NCBI GenBank assembly: GCA_002840095.1
Contig: PGZL01000009.1
Span: 55,601-119,600 of the forward strand
Origin: Gammaproteobacteria bacterium HGW-Gammaproteobacteria-1
GTDB lineage: Bacteria > Pseudomonadota > Gammaproteobacteria > Thiohalomonadales > Thiohalomonadaceae
Length of the DNA stretch: 64,000 nucleotides
Reading direction: 5' to 3'
Position 1 is the stretch's first letter, and each line of letters starts with the position of its first letter. Positions 10,001-19,236 of this stretch are shown piece by piece. The translations under genes and the position numbers were made by a program. The notes below the pieces were generated by a model. It saw nothing but the letters and a program-made list of their open reading frames with translations, was not told the DNA's origin and ran no database searches.

Positions 10001-12060
10001 ACGCCGGCGCCGCTGACGGCGGCGATGCGGTAATGGCGGCTGTGGGGCCGGGCATCGTGGTCGAGCACGGCGCGCGGCTCCTGCACTTCGGCCAGCTGCG
10101 TGTACGGGCCCTGGACCTCGGCGGCGCCGTAGACGCGATAGGCGGCGATGTAGCTGGCGCGCAGGGCGCCCCAGCGCAGTTCGGTGCGGCGGGTGCCGCC
10201 GCTGACGCTGAAGTCGGCCACCGCGGCGGGCACCTGCAGGTAGTTGAAGCCGAGCAGCTGCTTGCGCTCGCGATCGTACAGGGCCACCACCCGCTGCGCG
10301 GTGGGCGGCAGGGTCAGGTTGGCCGGTTTGGCGAAGCCGCCGGCGTCGGCGGAGCGGGCGCCGAAGGAGAAGGCCAGCTGGCGGTTGCGGTAGACCTGCA
10401 CCGTGGCCTCGTTCTTCGGCGTGGCGCACAGCACGTAGAGATTGTCGTCGGCGTCGATCTCCAGGTCGAAGAGGCCGGTGAATTTCTCGCCCGGCAGCTC
10501 GCCGCCGTCCAGCCTGGCGACGGGCTGCTTGTTTTTGTCGAACACCAGGATCTGTTTCAGTTCGCTGTCGCCGACGTAGATGTTGCCGCGCGAGTCCACC
10601 GCCACGGTGACCGGCTCCTCGAACAGCCAGGGGCGCGTCTTGGGGTTGTCGATCTTGTCCAGGTAGAGGCCGTCGCGGGAGAAGATTTGCAGGCGGCGGT
10701 TGGTGCTGTCCACCACGTGGATGCGCTCGCCGTGCAGGTAGAGGTCGGTCGGGCGGGCGAATTTGCCGTCGGTGGCGGCATCGAACTGGCTGTCGCCGGC
10801 GCCGAAGGGGTCGCTGGCCGCGGCGCGGTTGGCGCCGGAGCTGAACAGCAGGCTGCCGTCGGCGGCGAAGATCTTGAGCCGGGTGTCGTCGATGAGGGCG
10901 ATGCGATCGTCGCCGAAGGCGGCGGCCACGGGCTTCTCCAGGGTGTCCTGCAGGGTGAGGACGGTGTTGCCGTCGCCGTCGCGCAGGGCGCCGCCGGTGC
11001 GGCGGCTCAGGCACCAGTGCCGCCCCTCCGCCGCGTGGTAGGCCAGGTCGCACTCCAAGGTCAGGGTGCCGGCCTGGGTGAGGGTGGGCAGGTGCAGGCG
11101 TTGCAGCGACGGGCGGTCGCCGGGCGGCAGGCGGTAGATTTCGATCTTCTTGTTGTCGTTGTCGGCCACCGCCAGGCGGCCGTCGGACAGCAGCTCCAGG
11201 GCGGAGATTTCGCTGAACTGGCCGCGCTGGCTGCCCTTGGTGCCGAAACCGGCCTGCAACGTGCCGGTCTCCCAGTCGTACAGGTGGATGCGGCCGTTTT
11301 CGCTGTCGCCCAGGTAGATCAGGGCGGTGGCGGGGTCCACGGCCAGGGTGGTCAGGCGCATCGACTCGACCCGGGCGGCCTTGCCCAGGGCGGCGGCGTC
11401 GGTGCGGTGCAGCAGGGCGCCGTCATGGCCGAACACGGTGAGGGTGCCGCGGCTGCGTCGCTCGAACACATAGACCCGCTCGCGGTGGTCGACGTAGACC
11501 TGCTCCGGGGTGTCCAATTTGGCCCCTTCCTGGCCGCCCAGGGTGCGGAGGTAGACGCCGTCGGGGCCGAACACGCTGATGCGGTTGTTGTGCTTGTCGG
11601 CCACGTACAGGCGCCGGTTGAGCGACCAGGCCAGGCCGGCCGGGCTGTTGAGGCGGCCCTCGTCGCTGCCGCCATCGCCGAACCGGGCCACGACCGCGCC
11701 CTGGCCGTCGATGACGGCCACCTTGCCGTCGCCCTCGTTGGCCACCGCGAAACGGTCCGGGCCGAGGCGCACCAGGCCACGCACCCGGCTGGAGGAGAAC
11801 ACGCGCTCCTTGCCCGCCAGGGGCAGGGCGCTGCGCCCGTCGGCGCGAAAGTGCACCAGCAGGCCGTCGCGGCTGTCGGCGGTGTACAGGCTGCCGTCGG
11901 CGCCGGCGGCGATGGCGGTGACATAGCCGATGAGGCGTTCCTTGTCGTCGGACAGGATCTGGGTGTCGAGGCTGACGGCGGCGTGGGCGCCGCTCAGGCC
12001 GAGCAGGGGAGCGAGCAGGGCGCCGAGCAGGGCCGGGCGCAGACGGGGGGCGTTGTGCAT
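7036..12060 (-). CDS. Giant exported NHL-repeat / TPR / transglutaminase-like protein
   Basis: 1674 aa with a signal peptide (ending SGAHA), so periplasmic or secreted. Residues 30-610 are NHL-type beta-propeller repeats (LYVADKHNNRISVFGPDG). A fibronectin-like module follows (about 640-720), then a long TPR array (about 725-1190), a beta-rich segment, a transglutaminase-like domain and C-terminal TPRs (about 1565-1670). The transglutaminase-like site is credible: Cys1404 in SGDCDDLS, His1430 in PGHLLLMF and an acidic Glu1466 in WLPLEAT. These modules suggest a large envelope scaffold with possible protease or amide-forming activity. The specific role is unknown. It is transcribed towards the small TPR gene. 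Confidence 0.8.
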   Translation of the reverse strand: MHNAPRLRPALLGALLAPLLGLSGAHAAVSLDTQILSDDKERLIGYVTAIAAGADGSLYTADSRDGLLVHFRADGRSALPLAGKERVFSSSRVRGLVRLGPDRFAVANEGDGKVAVIDGQGAVVARFGDGGSDEGRLNSPAGLAWSLNRRLYVADKHNNRISVFGPDGVYLRTLGGQEGAKLDTPEQVYVDHRERVYVFERRSRGTLTVFGHDGALLHRTDAAALGKAARVESMRLTTLAVDPATALIYLGDSENGRIHLYDWETGTLQAGFGTKGSQRGQFSEISALELLSDGRLAVADNDNKKIEIYRLPPGDRPSLQRLHLPTLTQAGTLTLECDLAYHAAEGRHWCLSRRTGGALRDGDGNTVLTLQDTLEKPVAAAFGDDRIALIDDTRLKIFAADGSLLFSSGANRAAASDPFGAGDSQFDAATDGKFARPTDLYLHGERIHVVDSTNRRLQIFSRDGLYLDKIDNPKTRPWLFEEPVTVAVDSRGNIYVGDSELKQILVFDKNKQPVARLDGGELPGEKFTGLFDLEIDADDNLYVLCATPKNEATVQVYRNRQLAFSFGARSADAGGFAKPANLTLPPTAQRVVALYDRERKQLLGFNYLQVPAAVADFSVSGGTRRTELRWGALRASYIAAYRVYGAAEVQGPYTQLAEVQEPRAVLDHDARPHSRHYRIAAVSGAGVEGPASEPAQDLFQAGYAHYQAGAWAEAEAAFRRQYEENSGHAETNQYLGLALMEQQQYAAARQHFETLARQPGHEAEGARLLVGAWRAVGDDVAAKGVVERALAGGATQELRLLCGELSLALNDAIGAVQCLEDALKQDANNVNAHLMMADAYIRLGVMEQGQTELATARELAPDNAQVWRRSAQIQQRLGAHEAAVELYGKTLELAPDDLESRLALARSHRALGRLDQVRNIALGLTAHSATEGDGHYLLGVVALEEGRHGEALIALTKATRSAPKHAAAWLALADAYGHMKQEQMVPGALEKAMAADAGSFDAAWRLGQYNYRQGQYAAAAEPLARAVALRPDNYDAHYLLADVLLRQDELKEAFQLAGEAVRLAPERVEPLALLGAVSARQGKNGAAINYLKQALAKQPNDLPLLLQLGTLYVDNNMFDQARSALEQAALLDATRAEPQALLGRLYLKRRLFDEAIHALDKAVTLNPSEANRLLLDTAYAEKNKALEFKSNAPQIVLKDLQLQPVFSAAYKQYANAPIGTIRIHNTSGIDYGNLKLTFDIKGYMDFPTAQDIAELKANSIIDLPLHASFNNRVLEIDEDTGVQVEVALRFVRDGRDDAITLTQPMTLYGKNAILWSRSNMVGAFVTPRDDTLRDFVRQAINENRPAPGPLNANIVTAMTLFDALSAHGVKYVTDPNSPYSKMAADQVDYVQFARETLKLKSGDCDDLSVLLAAALENLGIETAILDVPGHLLLMFNTGLPAADAGLISLQDDLLAVREGHIWLPLEATMIATSFAEAWTEGARKYRDNRAAGTLKEIALHQTWEEYVPVTLKQADYRIEVPAQERVAPLVQREYNLLLEKSLDRLVRPYRAMLAANPANEAALMQIAIIYARNGLYDKAFQTFDELLQKNPDSSSAYNNRGNIYFSRGEFDRALKSYGQAELIDGSDAGIKVNLAMTHYKLGRLDQAKEKFAEARALDTGVKTRYDAFARLLAN

Positions 12061-12145
12061 CGTTGGTGTTCCGCTAGCTGCCGGTTCCCCAAGGGGGGGA
12101 ACACTTGTCGTTCTGCGCTTCCCTGCGCCTATGACCCGGTAAGTC

Positions 12146-14320
12146 TCAGGGTTTCAATCTTAGTACGACACCGGCCAGGGGCGGTAGCGGCAATTGCACC
12201 GACCACTGGCGGCCCATGTGGGGGATTGCCTCGCTGGCGAGGGGGCCGGCGCTGCCGATGTTGCCGCCGCCGTAGTAGCTGGAGTCGGAGTTGAACACCA
12301 CCTCGTAGTTGCCCGGGCGCGGCACGCCGAGGCGGAAGTGCTGGTGCGGCACCGGGGTGAAGTTGAGGGCCACCACCGCCAGCTCCTCGCCGGCGCGGCG
12401 CACGTAGCTTAGCAGGGAGGCGCGGTCGTCGTGGCAGTCGATCCACTCGAAGCCCTGGCCCTCGAAGTCGTAGTAGTGCAGGGCGCGCTGCTCGCGGTAG
12501 AGGCGGTTGAGATCGGTGACCAGGCGGTGTATGCCCTGGTGCTGCGGCCGCTCCAGCAGATACCACTCCAGCGGCTGGTCGTCGTCCCACTCCCGGCCCT
12601 GGCCGAACTCGTTGCCCATGAACAGCAGCTTCTTGCCCGGCATGGTGTACATGTAGGTGTAGAGCAGGCGCAGGTTGGCGAAGCGCTGCCATTCGTCGCC
12701 CGGCATCTTGTCCAGCATGGAGCGTTTGCCGTGCACCACCTCGTCGTGGGAGAAGGGCAGGATGAAATTCTCGCTGAAGGCGTAGAGCAGGCCGAAGGTG
12801 AGCATGTCGTGGTGGTAGGCGCGGTGCACCGGCTCCTTGTGCATATAGCTCAGGGTGTCGTTCATCCAGCCCATGTTCCACTTCAGCGAAAAGCCCAGGC
12901 CGCCCATGGACACCGGGCGCGACACCATGGGCCAGGCGGTGGATTCCTCGGCCATGGTGAGGGCGCCGGGGAACTGCTCGTGCACCACGCTGTTCAGTTC
13001 CTGCATGAAGGCGATGGCCTCCAGGTTTTCCCGCCCGCCGTAGACGTTGGGCAGCCAGTCGCCGGGCTGGCGCGAGTAGTCCAGGTAGAGCATGGAGGCC
13101 ACGGCGTCCACGCGCAGGGCGTCGATGTGGAACTCCTGCATCCAGTACACGGCGCTGGAGATGAGGAAGTTTTTCACCTCGTTGCGGCCGTAGTTGAAGA
13201 TCAGCGTGCCCCAGTCGCGGTGTTCGCCGCGGCGCGGGTCCTCGTGCTCGTACAGCGGGCTGCCGTCGAAGCGGGCCAGGGCGAAGGCGTCGCGCGGGAA
13301 GTGGGCCGGCACCCAGTCGAGGATCACGCCGATGCCGTTCTGGTGGCACAGGTCGATGAGATAGCGCAGATCGTCGGGGTGGCCGAAGCGGCTGGTGGCG
13401 GCGTAGTAGCCGGTGCTCTGGTAGCCCCAGGAGCCGTCCAGCGGGTGTTCGGTGACGGGCAGCAGCTCGATGTGGGTGAAGCCCATGGGCTTGAGGTAGT
13501 CCACCAGGCGCCGGGCCAGCTCGCGGTAGCCGAGGAAGTGGCACTTGTCGTCCTTCTGCCAGGAGCCCAGGTGCACCTCGTAGATGGTCATCGGCGTGTG
13601 CAGCCAGTCGCGGCCGCCGCGGGCGCGCAGCCAGTCGCCGTCCTGCCAGGGATAGCGGCTCTCGGCGTCGACCACGGCGGCGGTGGCCGGGCGCAGTTCG
13701 AAGCGGCGGCCGTAGGGGTCGGTCTTGACCACGATGGCGCCGCTGTCGCGGTGACGCAGTTCGAACTTGTACAGGGTGCCGGGCTGCAAATCCGGGATGA
13801 ACAGTTCCCACACGCCGCCGCCGCCGCGGGTGCGCATGGAGTGGCAGCGGCCGTCCCAGCGGTTGAAGTCGCCCACCACGCTGACGCGCTCGGCATTGGG
13901 CGCCCACACGGCGAACTGCACGCCGTCGATGCCGTCGATGCAGCGCGGATGGGCGCCGAGGAAACGGTAGGCGTGGTGGTGACGGCCTTCGCCGAACAGG
14001 TAGAGATCGAAATCCCCCAGTTGCTGCGGGAAACAGTAGGGGTCGTGGAAGGCGTGGTCGCCGCCGCCGCCGTCGCGCCAGCACAGGCGGTAGCGCAGGG
14101 GCACCAGGCTGCCGTTGCCGCGCCATTCGAACAGGTCGCTGTTGTGCAGCCGCCGCATCGGCAGCAGGCCGTCGCTGCCTTCGACACTGGCCTCCGCGGC
14201 CCCCGGTATCAGGCTGAGGATGACGGTGTCTTCGCCTTCCAGATGCCGTCCGAGTACGTTGAAGGGATCGTGGTGGCGGGCTTCGAGTATGCGGCGGTGG
14301 GCCTCGGGCAGTTCAGTCAT
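12146..14320 (-). CDS. glgB: 1,4-alpha-glucan branching enzyme GlgB
   Basis: 724 aa, close to the usual 728. It transfers alpha-1,4 chain segments to alpha-1,6 positions during cytoplasmic glycogen synthesis. An N-terminal CBM48-like module ([31 protein letters not shown]) precedes the GH13 barrel: [11 protein letters not shown], the nucleophile Asp405 in [10 protein letters not shown], the acid/base Glu in MAEEST and [12 protein letters not shown]-terminal beta domain ends in VVLRLKP. It is divergently transcribed from glgC over 187 nt, so the two arms of the glucan cluster share a control region. Confidence 0.97.
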   Translation of the reverse strand: MTELPEAHRRILEARHHDPFNVLGRHLEGEDTVILSLIPGAAEASVEGSDGLLPMRRLHNSDLFEWRGNGSLVPLRYRLCWRDGGGGDHAFHDPYCFPQQLGDFDLYLFGEGRHHHAYRFLGAHPRCIDGIDGVQFAVWAPNAERVSVVGDFNRWDGRCHSMRTRGGGGVWELFIPDLQPGTLYKFELRHRDSGAIVVKTDPYGRRFELRPATAAVVDAESRYPWQDGDWLRARGGRDWLHTPMTIYEVHLGSWQKDDKCHFLGYRELARRLVDYLKPMGFTHIELLPVTEHPLDGSWGYQSTGYYAATSRFGHPDDLRYLIDLCHQNGIGVILDWVPAHFPRDAFALARFDGSPLYEHEDPRRGEHRDWGTLIFNYGRNEVKNFLISSAVYWMQEFHIDALRVDAVASMLYLDYSRQPGDWLPNVYGGRENLEAIAFMQELNSVVHEQFPGALTMAEESTAWPMVSRPVSMGGLGFSLKWNMGWMNDTLSYMHKEPVHRAYHHDMLTFGLLYAFSENFILPFSHDEVVHGKRSMLDKMPGDEWQRFANLRLLYTYMYTMPGKKLLFMGNEFGQGREWDDDQPLEWYLLERPQHQGIHRLVTDLNRLYREQRALHYYDFEGQGFEWIDCHDDRASLLSYVRRAGEELAVVALNFTPVPHQHFRLGVPRPGNYEVVFNSDSSYYGGGNIGSAGPLASEAIPHMGRQWSVQLPLPPLAGVVLRLKP

Positions 14321-14447
14321 GACGGGGTCGGCGCTTCCAGCTGTAAAGTTCAGACGCTAATTAATATCACAGCAACAGGCCTGTGGTATCGATTTATCGT
14401 CCGGTTGCGATTCACCCTTGCGGTGGCTTGGGCGATCAGGTATGAAG

Positions 14448-14475
14448 TTGGTAAAAACAGGCAGTTTCATATAAC
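14448..14475 (+). promoter_or_regulatory. Candidate sigma70 promoter for glgC
   Basis: TTGGTA (14448-14453), 16-nt spacer, TATAAC (14470-14475), placing the start about 26 nt before glgC in an AT-rich island of the glgB-glgC intergenic region. Inferred by eye. Confidence 0.45.
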
Positions 14476-14507
14476 TATTACTATAAATAAGGACCCAAGG
14501 AGACACC

Positions 14508-15776
14508 ATGCCCGAATTCAAAACCCCGCGTTTCGTCAGCCGTCTCACCCGTGACACCCTGGCCCTGATCCTGGCCGGCGGCAGCGGCACGCGCCTCAAG
14601 GGCCTGACCCAGTGGCGCGCCAAGCCGGCGGTGCCCTTCGGCGGCAAGTTCCGCATCATCGATTTCCCTCTTTCCAACTGCTTCAACTCAGGCATCCGCC
14701 GCATCGGCGTGGTGACGCAGTACAAGGCACATTCACTAATCCGTCACGTGCAGCGCGGCTGGAGCTTCCAGCGCACCGAACTGGGCGAATTCGTCGAACT
14801 GCTGCCGGCGCAGCAGCGCACCGGCACCAGCTGGTATGCCGGCACCGCCGACGCGGTGTTCCAGAACCTGGACATCATCCGTGCCCACAATCCGGAATAC
14901 GTGCTGGTCCTGGCCGGCGATCACGTCTACAAGATGGACTACGGCCCGATGCTGGCCTATCACGTGGAGCATGAGGCGGATCTCACCATCGGCTGCTTCG
15001 AGGTGCCGCTGGAAACCGCCAAGGCCTTCGGCGTGATGGCGGTGGACGACGAATGGCGCGTCACCGGCTTTACCGAAAAGCCGCCGCAGCCGGACAGCAT
15101 CCCCGGCCGTCCGGGCGAGGCGCTGGCCTCCATGGGCATTTACGTGTTCAACACCAAGTTCCTGTTCGAGCAGCTGGTGCGCGATGCGGAGAGCGCGGGG
15201 TCCGAGCGCGATTTCGGCAAGAACATCATTCCCGGCGTGATCGACAAATACCGCGTCTACGCCTATCCATTCCGCGATCCGGTCACCGGCAGCCAGGCCT
15301 ACTGGCGCGACGTGGGGACCGTCGACTCCTACTGGTCGGCCAACATGGAGCTCATCGGCGTGACGCCGGAGCTGAACATGTACGACAACGAGTGGCCCAT
15401 CTGGACCTACCAGGAGCAGCTGCCGCCGGCCAAGTTCGTGTTCGACGACGACGATCGCCGCGGCATGGCGGTGGACTCCATGGTGTCCGGCGGCTGCATC
15501 ATCTCCGGCGGCAGCCTGCGCCATTCACTGCTGTTCTCCAACGTGCGCATCAACTCCTTCGCCAAGGTGGAGGACTCGGTGATCCTGCCCGACGTGACCA
15601 TCGGCGAGCGTTGCCGCGTCCGCAAGGCGGTGATCGACCGCGGCTGCATCATCCCCGACGGCACCATCATCGGCGAAAATCTGGAACAGGATGCCAAACG
15701 CTTCCACGTCAGCGAGGGTGGCGTGGTGCTGGTGTGTCCGGAGATGCTGGGGCAAGAGTTGCACCATGTCCGCTAA
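14508..15776 (+). CDS. glgC: Glucose-1-phosphate adenylyltransferase GlgC
   Basis: 422 aa. Makes ADP-glucose from ATP and glucose-1-phosphate, the committed step of bacterial glycogen synthesis. The N-terminal nucleotidyltransferase domain shows [33 protein letters not shown] and the DHVYKMDY segment; the C-terminal left-handed beta-helix carries hexapeptide-like repeats ([18 protein letters not shown]). The start is supported by AAGGAGACACC before the ATG. It overlaps the GH57 gene by 11 bp, so translation is probably coupled. No glycogen synthase (glgA) is in the window. Confidence 0.97.
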   Translation: MPEFKTPRFVSRLTRDTLALILAGGSGTRLKGLTQWRAKPAVPFGGKFRIIDFPLSNCFNSGIRRIGVVTQYKAHSLIRHVQRGWSFQRTELGEFVELLPAQQRTGTSWYAGTADAVFQNLDIIRAHNPEYVLVLAGDHVYKMDYGPMLAYHVEHEADLTIGCFEVPLETAKAFGVMAVDDEWRVTGFTEKPPQPDSIPGRPGEALASMGIYVFNTKFLFEQLVRDAESAGSERDFGKNIIPGVIDKYRVYAYPFRDPVTGSQAYWRDVGTVDSYWSANMELIGVTPELNMYDNEWPIWTYQEQLPPAKFVFDDDDRRGMAVDSMVSGGCIISGGSLRHSLLFSNVRINSFAKVEDSVILPDVTIGERCRVRKAVIDRGCIIPDGTIIGENLEQDAKRFHVSEGGVVLVCPEMLGQELHHVR

Positions 15777-17472
15777 GCCCGAGCCGCGTCTCAAGGTGGT
15801 GCTGTGCTGGCACATGCACCAGCCGCAGTATTTCGATCTGGAAAGCGGCCAGTACCAGCTGCCCTGGACCTATCTGCACGCCATCAAGGACTACGTCGAC
15901 ATGGCGGCGATCATCGAGGACGTGCCGGGGGCGCGGGCGGTGGTCAATTTCGCGCCCACCCTGCTGGAGCAGCTGGACGACTACGCCCAGATGGTGCGCG
16001 ACTACCTGCAGCACGACACGCCGCTGCGCGATCCGCTGTTGGCGGCGCTGGTGACGGCGGCCCCGCCGTCCGATCCGGAGCAGCGCCTGCTGCTGATCCG
16101 CAACTGCCTGCGCGCAAACGAAATGCGCCTCATCGATCGCTTTCCCCAGTTCCGCCTGTTGGCCGATCTGGCCCGCTGCGTGGAGGAGACCCCGCGCCTG
16201 GTCAGCTACCTGGACGAGCAGTTCCTCACCGATCTGCTGACGTGGTACCACCTGGCCTGGATCGGCGAGACCGTGCGCCGCACCGACAGCCGGGTGCAGG
16301 ACCTGATGGACAAGAACGCGGCGTTCACCCACGCCGATCGGCGCCAGCTGCTGGAACTGATCGGCGAACTGCTGGACGGCGTGGTGCCGCGCTACCGGCG
16401 CCTGGCCGAGGGAGGCCGCGTCGAGCTGTCGGTGACGCCCTATGCCCATCCCATCATGCCCCTGCTGCTGGACATCGATGCCGCCCGCGACGCCATGCCC
16501 GAGGCGCGGCTGCCCCTGCTGACCGAGTATCCCGGCGGCGAGGCGCGGGCGCGCTGGCACGTGCGCGAAGGCATCCGCGTGTTCGAACAGCATTTCGGCA
16601 CGAAGCCGCGCGGCTGCTGGCCGTCCGAGGGCGGCGTCAGCACGGACACCATCAGCCTCCTGGCCGAGGAAGGTTTTGCCTGGGCCGCCAGCGGCGAAAG
16701 CGTGCTGCGCAACAGCATGCACCGCCACTGCGTGGCCGGCCACGGCTGCATCCATCGCCCTTACCAGGTCGACGGCGCAGACCTGCAGTGTTATTTCCGC
16801 GACGATGGCCTGTCCGATCTCATCGGCTTCACCTACGCCAACTGGCATGCCGACGATGCGGTGGGCAACCTCATTCACCATCTGGAGAACATCGCCACCG
16901 CCTGTGCCGACGAGCCCAACCGTGTCGTCTCCATCATCATGGACGGCGAAAACGCCTGGGAGTATTACCCGGAAAACGGCTACCACTTCCTCTCCGCCCT
17001 GTATCGCCGTCTGGCCACCCATCCGGGACTGGAACTCACCACCTTCGGCGATTGCATCGATGCCGGCCTCTCCCCCACGGTGCTGCCCGGCCTGGTGGCG
17101 GGCAGCTGGGTGTATGGCACCTTCTCCACCTGGATCGGTGAGACCGACAAGAACCACGCCTGGGATCTGCTGGGCGAGGCCAAACGCGCCTTCGATGCCG
17201 CCGTGGCAGCGGGCCGGCTGAGCGGCACGCGCCTGCGCGAGGCGGAGTTGCAGCTGGGTGTGTGCGAAGGCTCCGACTGGTTCTGGTGGTTCGGCGACTA
17301 CAACCCGGCCGATTCGGTGCGCGATTTCGAACGCCTGTTCCGCATGCAGCTGGCCAAGCTTTATCGCGTCATGGGCGAGGAGCCGCCGGACACCATAACC
17401 CACGTGCTGTTCCACGGCGGCGGCAAGCCGCAGATGGGCGGCGTGATGCGCCGCGGCCAGGAAGGCAGTTAA
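15766..17472 (+). CDS. Glycoside hydrolase family 57 protein (alpha-amylase / glucanotransferase type)
   Basis: 568 aa from the ATG inside the end of glgC, preceded by GGGGCAAGAG; a longer in-frame start (15691) would overlap glgC by 86 bp and encode low-quality sequence. GH57 signatures are the opening [14 protein letters not shown], the nucleophile region [18 protein letters not shown] and the [14 protein letters not shown] motif, with [11 protein letters not shown] near the C-terminus. These retaining enzymes act on alpha-1,4 or alpha-1,6 glucans. Sitting between glgC and malQ, it probably trims, transfers or branches storage glucan. Exact specificity (amylase, transferase or branching) cannot be read from the motifs. 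Confidence 0.9.
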   Translation: MSAKPEPRLKVVLCWHMHQPQYFDLESGQYQLPWTYLHAIKDYVDMAAIIEDVPGARAVVNFAPTLLEQLDDYAQMVRDYLQHDTPLRDPLLAALVTAAPPSDPEQRLLLIRNCLRANEMRLIDRFPQFRLLADLARCVEETPRLVSYLDEQFLTDLLTWYHLAWIGETVRRTDSRVQDLMDKNAAFTHADRRQLLELIGELLDGVVPRYRRLAEGGRVELSVTPYAHPIMPLLLDIDAARDAMPEARLPLLTEYPGGEARARWHVREGIRVFEQHFGTKPRGCWPSEGGVSTDTISLLAEEGFAWAASGESVLRNSMHRHCVAGHGCIHRPYQVDGADLQCYFRDDGLSDLIGFTYANWHADDAVGNLIHHLENIATACADEPNRVVSIIMDGENAWEYYPENGYHFLSALYRRLATHPGLELTTFGDCIDAGLSPTVLPGLVAGSWVYGTFSTWIGETDKNHAWDLLGEAKRAFDAAVAAGRLSGTRLREAELQLGVCEGSDWFWWFGDYNPADSVRDFERLFRMQLAKLYRVMGEEPPDTITHVLFHGGGKPQMGGVMRRGQEGS

Positions 17473-17506
17473 GACCCACGCACCACAAAGGACCGCAAAC
17501 CCTTGT

Positions 17507-17569
17507 CGCAGAGACGCAGAGACACAGAGAAAACTAATCGGGTTTTCTCTGTGTCTCTGCGTCTCTGCG
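17507..17569. repeat. Perfect 28-bp inverted repeat (element C, CGCAGAGACGCAGAG family)
   Basis: The left arm 17507-17534 and right arm 17542-17569 are exact complements with a 7-nt loop. The arms consist of repeated GCAGAGAC-like units. Located between GH57 and malQ. It could act as a terminator-like or mRNA-processing hairpin, but no U-run follows. Related elements lie at 29655, 38258 and 40263. Confidence 0.9.
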
Positions 17570-17642
17570 GCGAAATGGTTTTATCTTTAGAAGGGCTTGC
17601 GCCCGTGCGGCGCACCTTCACCAACGAACCGGCAAGGTCTGC

Positions 17643-19118
17643 ATGACACAGCACATAGCCCATACCCCTTTGCAGCGTCGCCAGGCCGGCATCCTGCTGC
17701 ATCCCACCTCGCTGCCGGGCCCCTGGCACTGCGGCGATCTGGGCAGCGAGGCCTGGCACTTCGTCGATTTTCTCGCCGCCGCCGGCCAGCGCGTGTGGCA
17801 GATCCTGCCGCTGGGTCCGACCCACGACGACATGTCCCCCTACCAAAGCCTGTCGGCCCACGCCGGCAATCCGCAGCTGATCAGCATCGAGGCCCTGCAG
17901 GCGCAGGGCTGGCTGGACGGTGGCATCACGCCGGACCCGCGGCCGGAGGCCAAGGCGCCGCTCATCGCGCGCGCCTGGCAGGGATTCAATGCCCGCGCCG
18001 GCGATGGGGCACGGACCGAATTGCAGCAGTTCATCGACGCCAGCCACTGGCTGGAGGACTACGCCCTGTTCCGCATCATCAAGCAGGTGGAGCAGGGGCG
18101 CGGTTGGAATGAATGGCCGGCGCCGCTGCGCGATCGCGAGCCCGCCGCCCTTGCCAGGCTGCGCGAGAGCCATGCCGACGAACTGGCGGCGATACGTTTC
18201 GAGCAGTTCATCTTCGAACAGCAGTGGCAGGCGCTGAAACGCCATGCCAACGGCAAGGGCATCACCATCTTCGGCGACATGCCCATCTTCGTCGCCCACG
18301 ACAGCGCCGACGTGTGGGCGCAGCGCCAGTGTTTCGATCTGGACGAAAGCGGCCGGCCCACCGTGGTGGCCGGCGTGCCGCCGGATTATTTTTCCGCCAC
18401 CGGCCAGCGCTGGGGCAATCCCCATTACGACTGGGAGTGGATGGAGGCCGACGGCTTCAGCTGGTGGCGGCAGCGGCTGGAGGGACAGCTGCGCCTGTTC
18501 GACCTGGTGCGCATCGATCACTTCCGCGGCTTCGAGGCCTACTGGGAGGTTCCCGTCCACGAGGAGACGGCCATCAACGGCCGCTGGGTGAAGGCGCCGG
18601 GCGACGCCCTGTTCGCCACCCTGCTGGAGCTTTTCGATCCCCTGCCGGTGGTGGCGGAGGATCTGGGCACCATCACCCCCGAGGTCACCGAGCTGCGCAC
18701 CAAATACGCCCTGCCGGGCATGCGCATCCTGCACTTCGCCTTCGACGGCAGTCCCGACAACCCCTATCTGCCGCACAACCACGACGTGAACAGCGTGGTC
18801 TACACCGGCACCCACGACAACGACACCACTCTGGGCTGGTACGACAGCCTGCCCGAGTCGGTGTGCCAGAACATGAACGAGTACCTGGGGCAACCGGGCG
18901 AGGCCATGCCCTGGCCCCTGATCCGCGCCGCCTATGCCTCGGTGGCGCGGCTCGCCATCGTGCCCCTGCAGGATGTACTGGAGCTCGGCGCCGAACACCG
19001 GATGAATACGCCGGGGACCGTCGTCGGCAACTGGCAGTGGCGTTTTCGCTGGGAGCAGGTGACTCCGGATCGCGCCCCGCGCCTGTTGCGCCTGACGGAG
19101 CTCTATCGCCGCCGCTAG
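17643..19118 (+). CDS. malQ: 4-alpha-glucanotransferase (amylomaltase) MalQ
   Basis: 491 aa, the compact GH77 form. It disproportionates maltooligosaccharides by moving alpha-1,4-glucan segments in the cytoplasm. Seen: GILLHPTSLPGPWHCGDLG, WQILPLGPT, the nucleophile region VRIDHFRGFEAYW, the acid/base region VVAEDLGTITPEV and TGTHDNDTTLGWY. The Shine-Dalgarno is weak (GCAAGG). A perfect hairpin separates it from the GH57 gene in the same orientation. With glgB, glgC and GH57 it forms a glucan storage/mobilisation cluster. Confidence 0.96.
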   Translation: MTQHIAHTPLQRRQAGILLHPTSLPGPWHCGDLGSEAWHFVDFLAAAGQRVWQILPLGPTHDDMSPYQSLSAHAGNPQLISIEALQAQGWLDGGITPDPRPEAKAPLIARAWQGFNARAGDGARTELQQFIDASHWLEDYALFRIIKQVEQGRGWNEWPAPLRDREPAALARLRESHADELAAIRFEQFIFEQQWQALKRHANGKGITIFGDMPIFVAHDSADVWAQRQCFDLDESGRPTVVAGVPPDYFSATGQRWGNPHYDWEWMEADGFSWWRQRLEGQLRLFDLVRIDHFRGFEAYWEVPVHEETAINGRWVKAPGDALFATLLELFDPLPVVAEDLGTITPEVTELRTKYALPGMRILHFAFDGSPDNPYLPHNHDVNSVVYTGTHDNDTTLGWYDSLPESVCQNMNEYLGQPGEAMPWPLIRAAYASVARLAIVPLQDVLELGAEHRMNTPGTVVGNWQWRFRWEQVTPDRAPRLLRLTELYRRR

Positions 19119-19236
19119 CGCCGTGCCCCGGCGGGAACTGTGATTCCCATAGCAGTCCGCCCCGGCGATACCCTATAACGTGGCATGGGAATCGATGCGG
19201 CGCGGCCTACGCTCCGCTTTATGCAAGGAGGTGGCT

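Noticed and set aside
7147-12294. Very long open frame (over 1700 codons) on the plus strand
   Set aside because: It is antisense to the NHL/TPR protein and has the low-complexity Gly/Val/Ala/Gln composition produced by GC-rich third-position bias; no domains or start signal.
12431-14554. Long plus-strand frame opposite glgB
   Set aside because: Antisense shadow of glgB with no recognisable motif.
15709-17415. Long minus-strand frame opposite the GH57 gene
   Set aside because: Antisense shadow; composition biased and no homologous motif.
17507-17569. Rho-independent terminator between GH57 and malQ
   Set aside because: The stem is perfect but no T-run follows, and the sequence belongs to a dispersed repeat family, so it is listed as a repeat.
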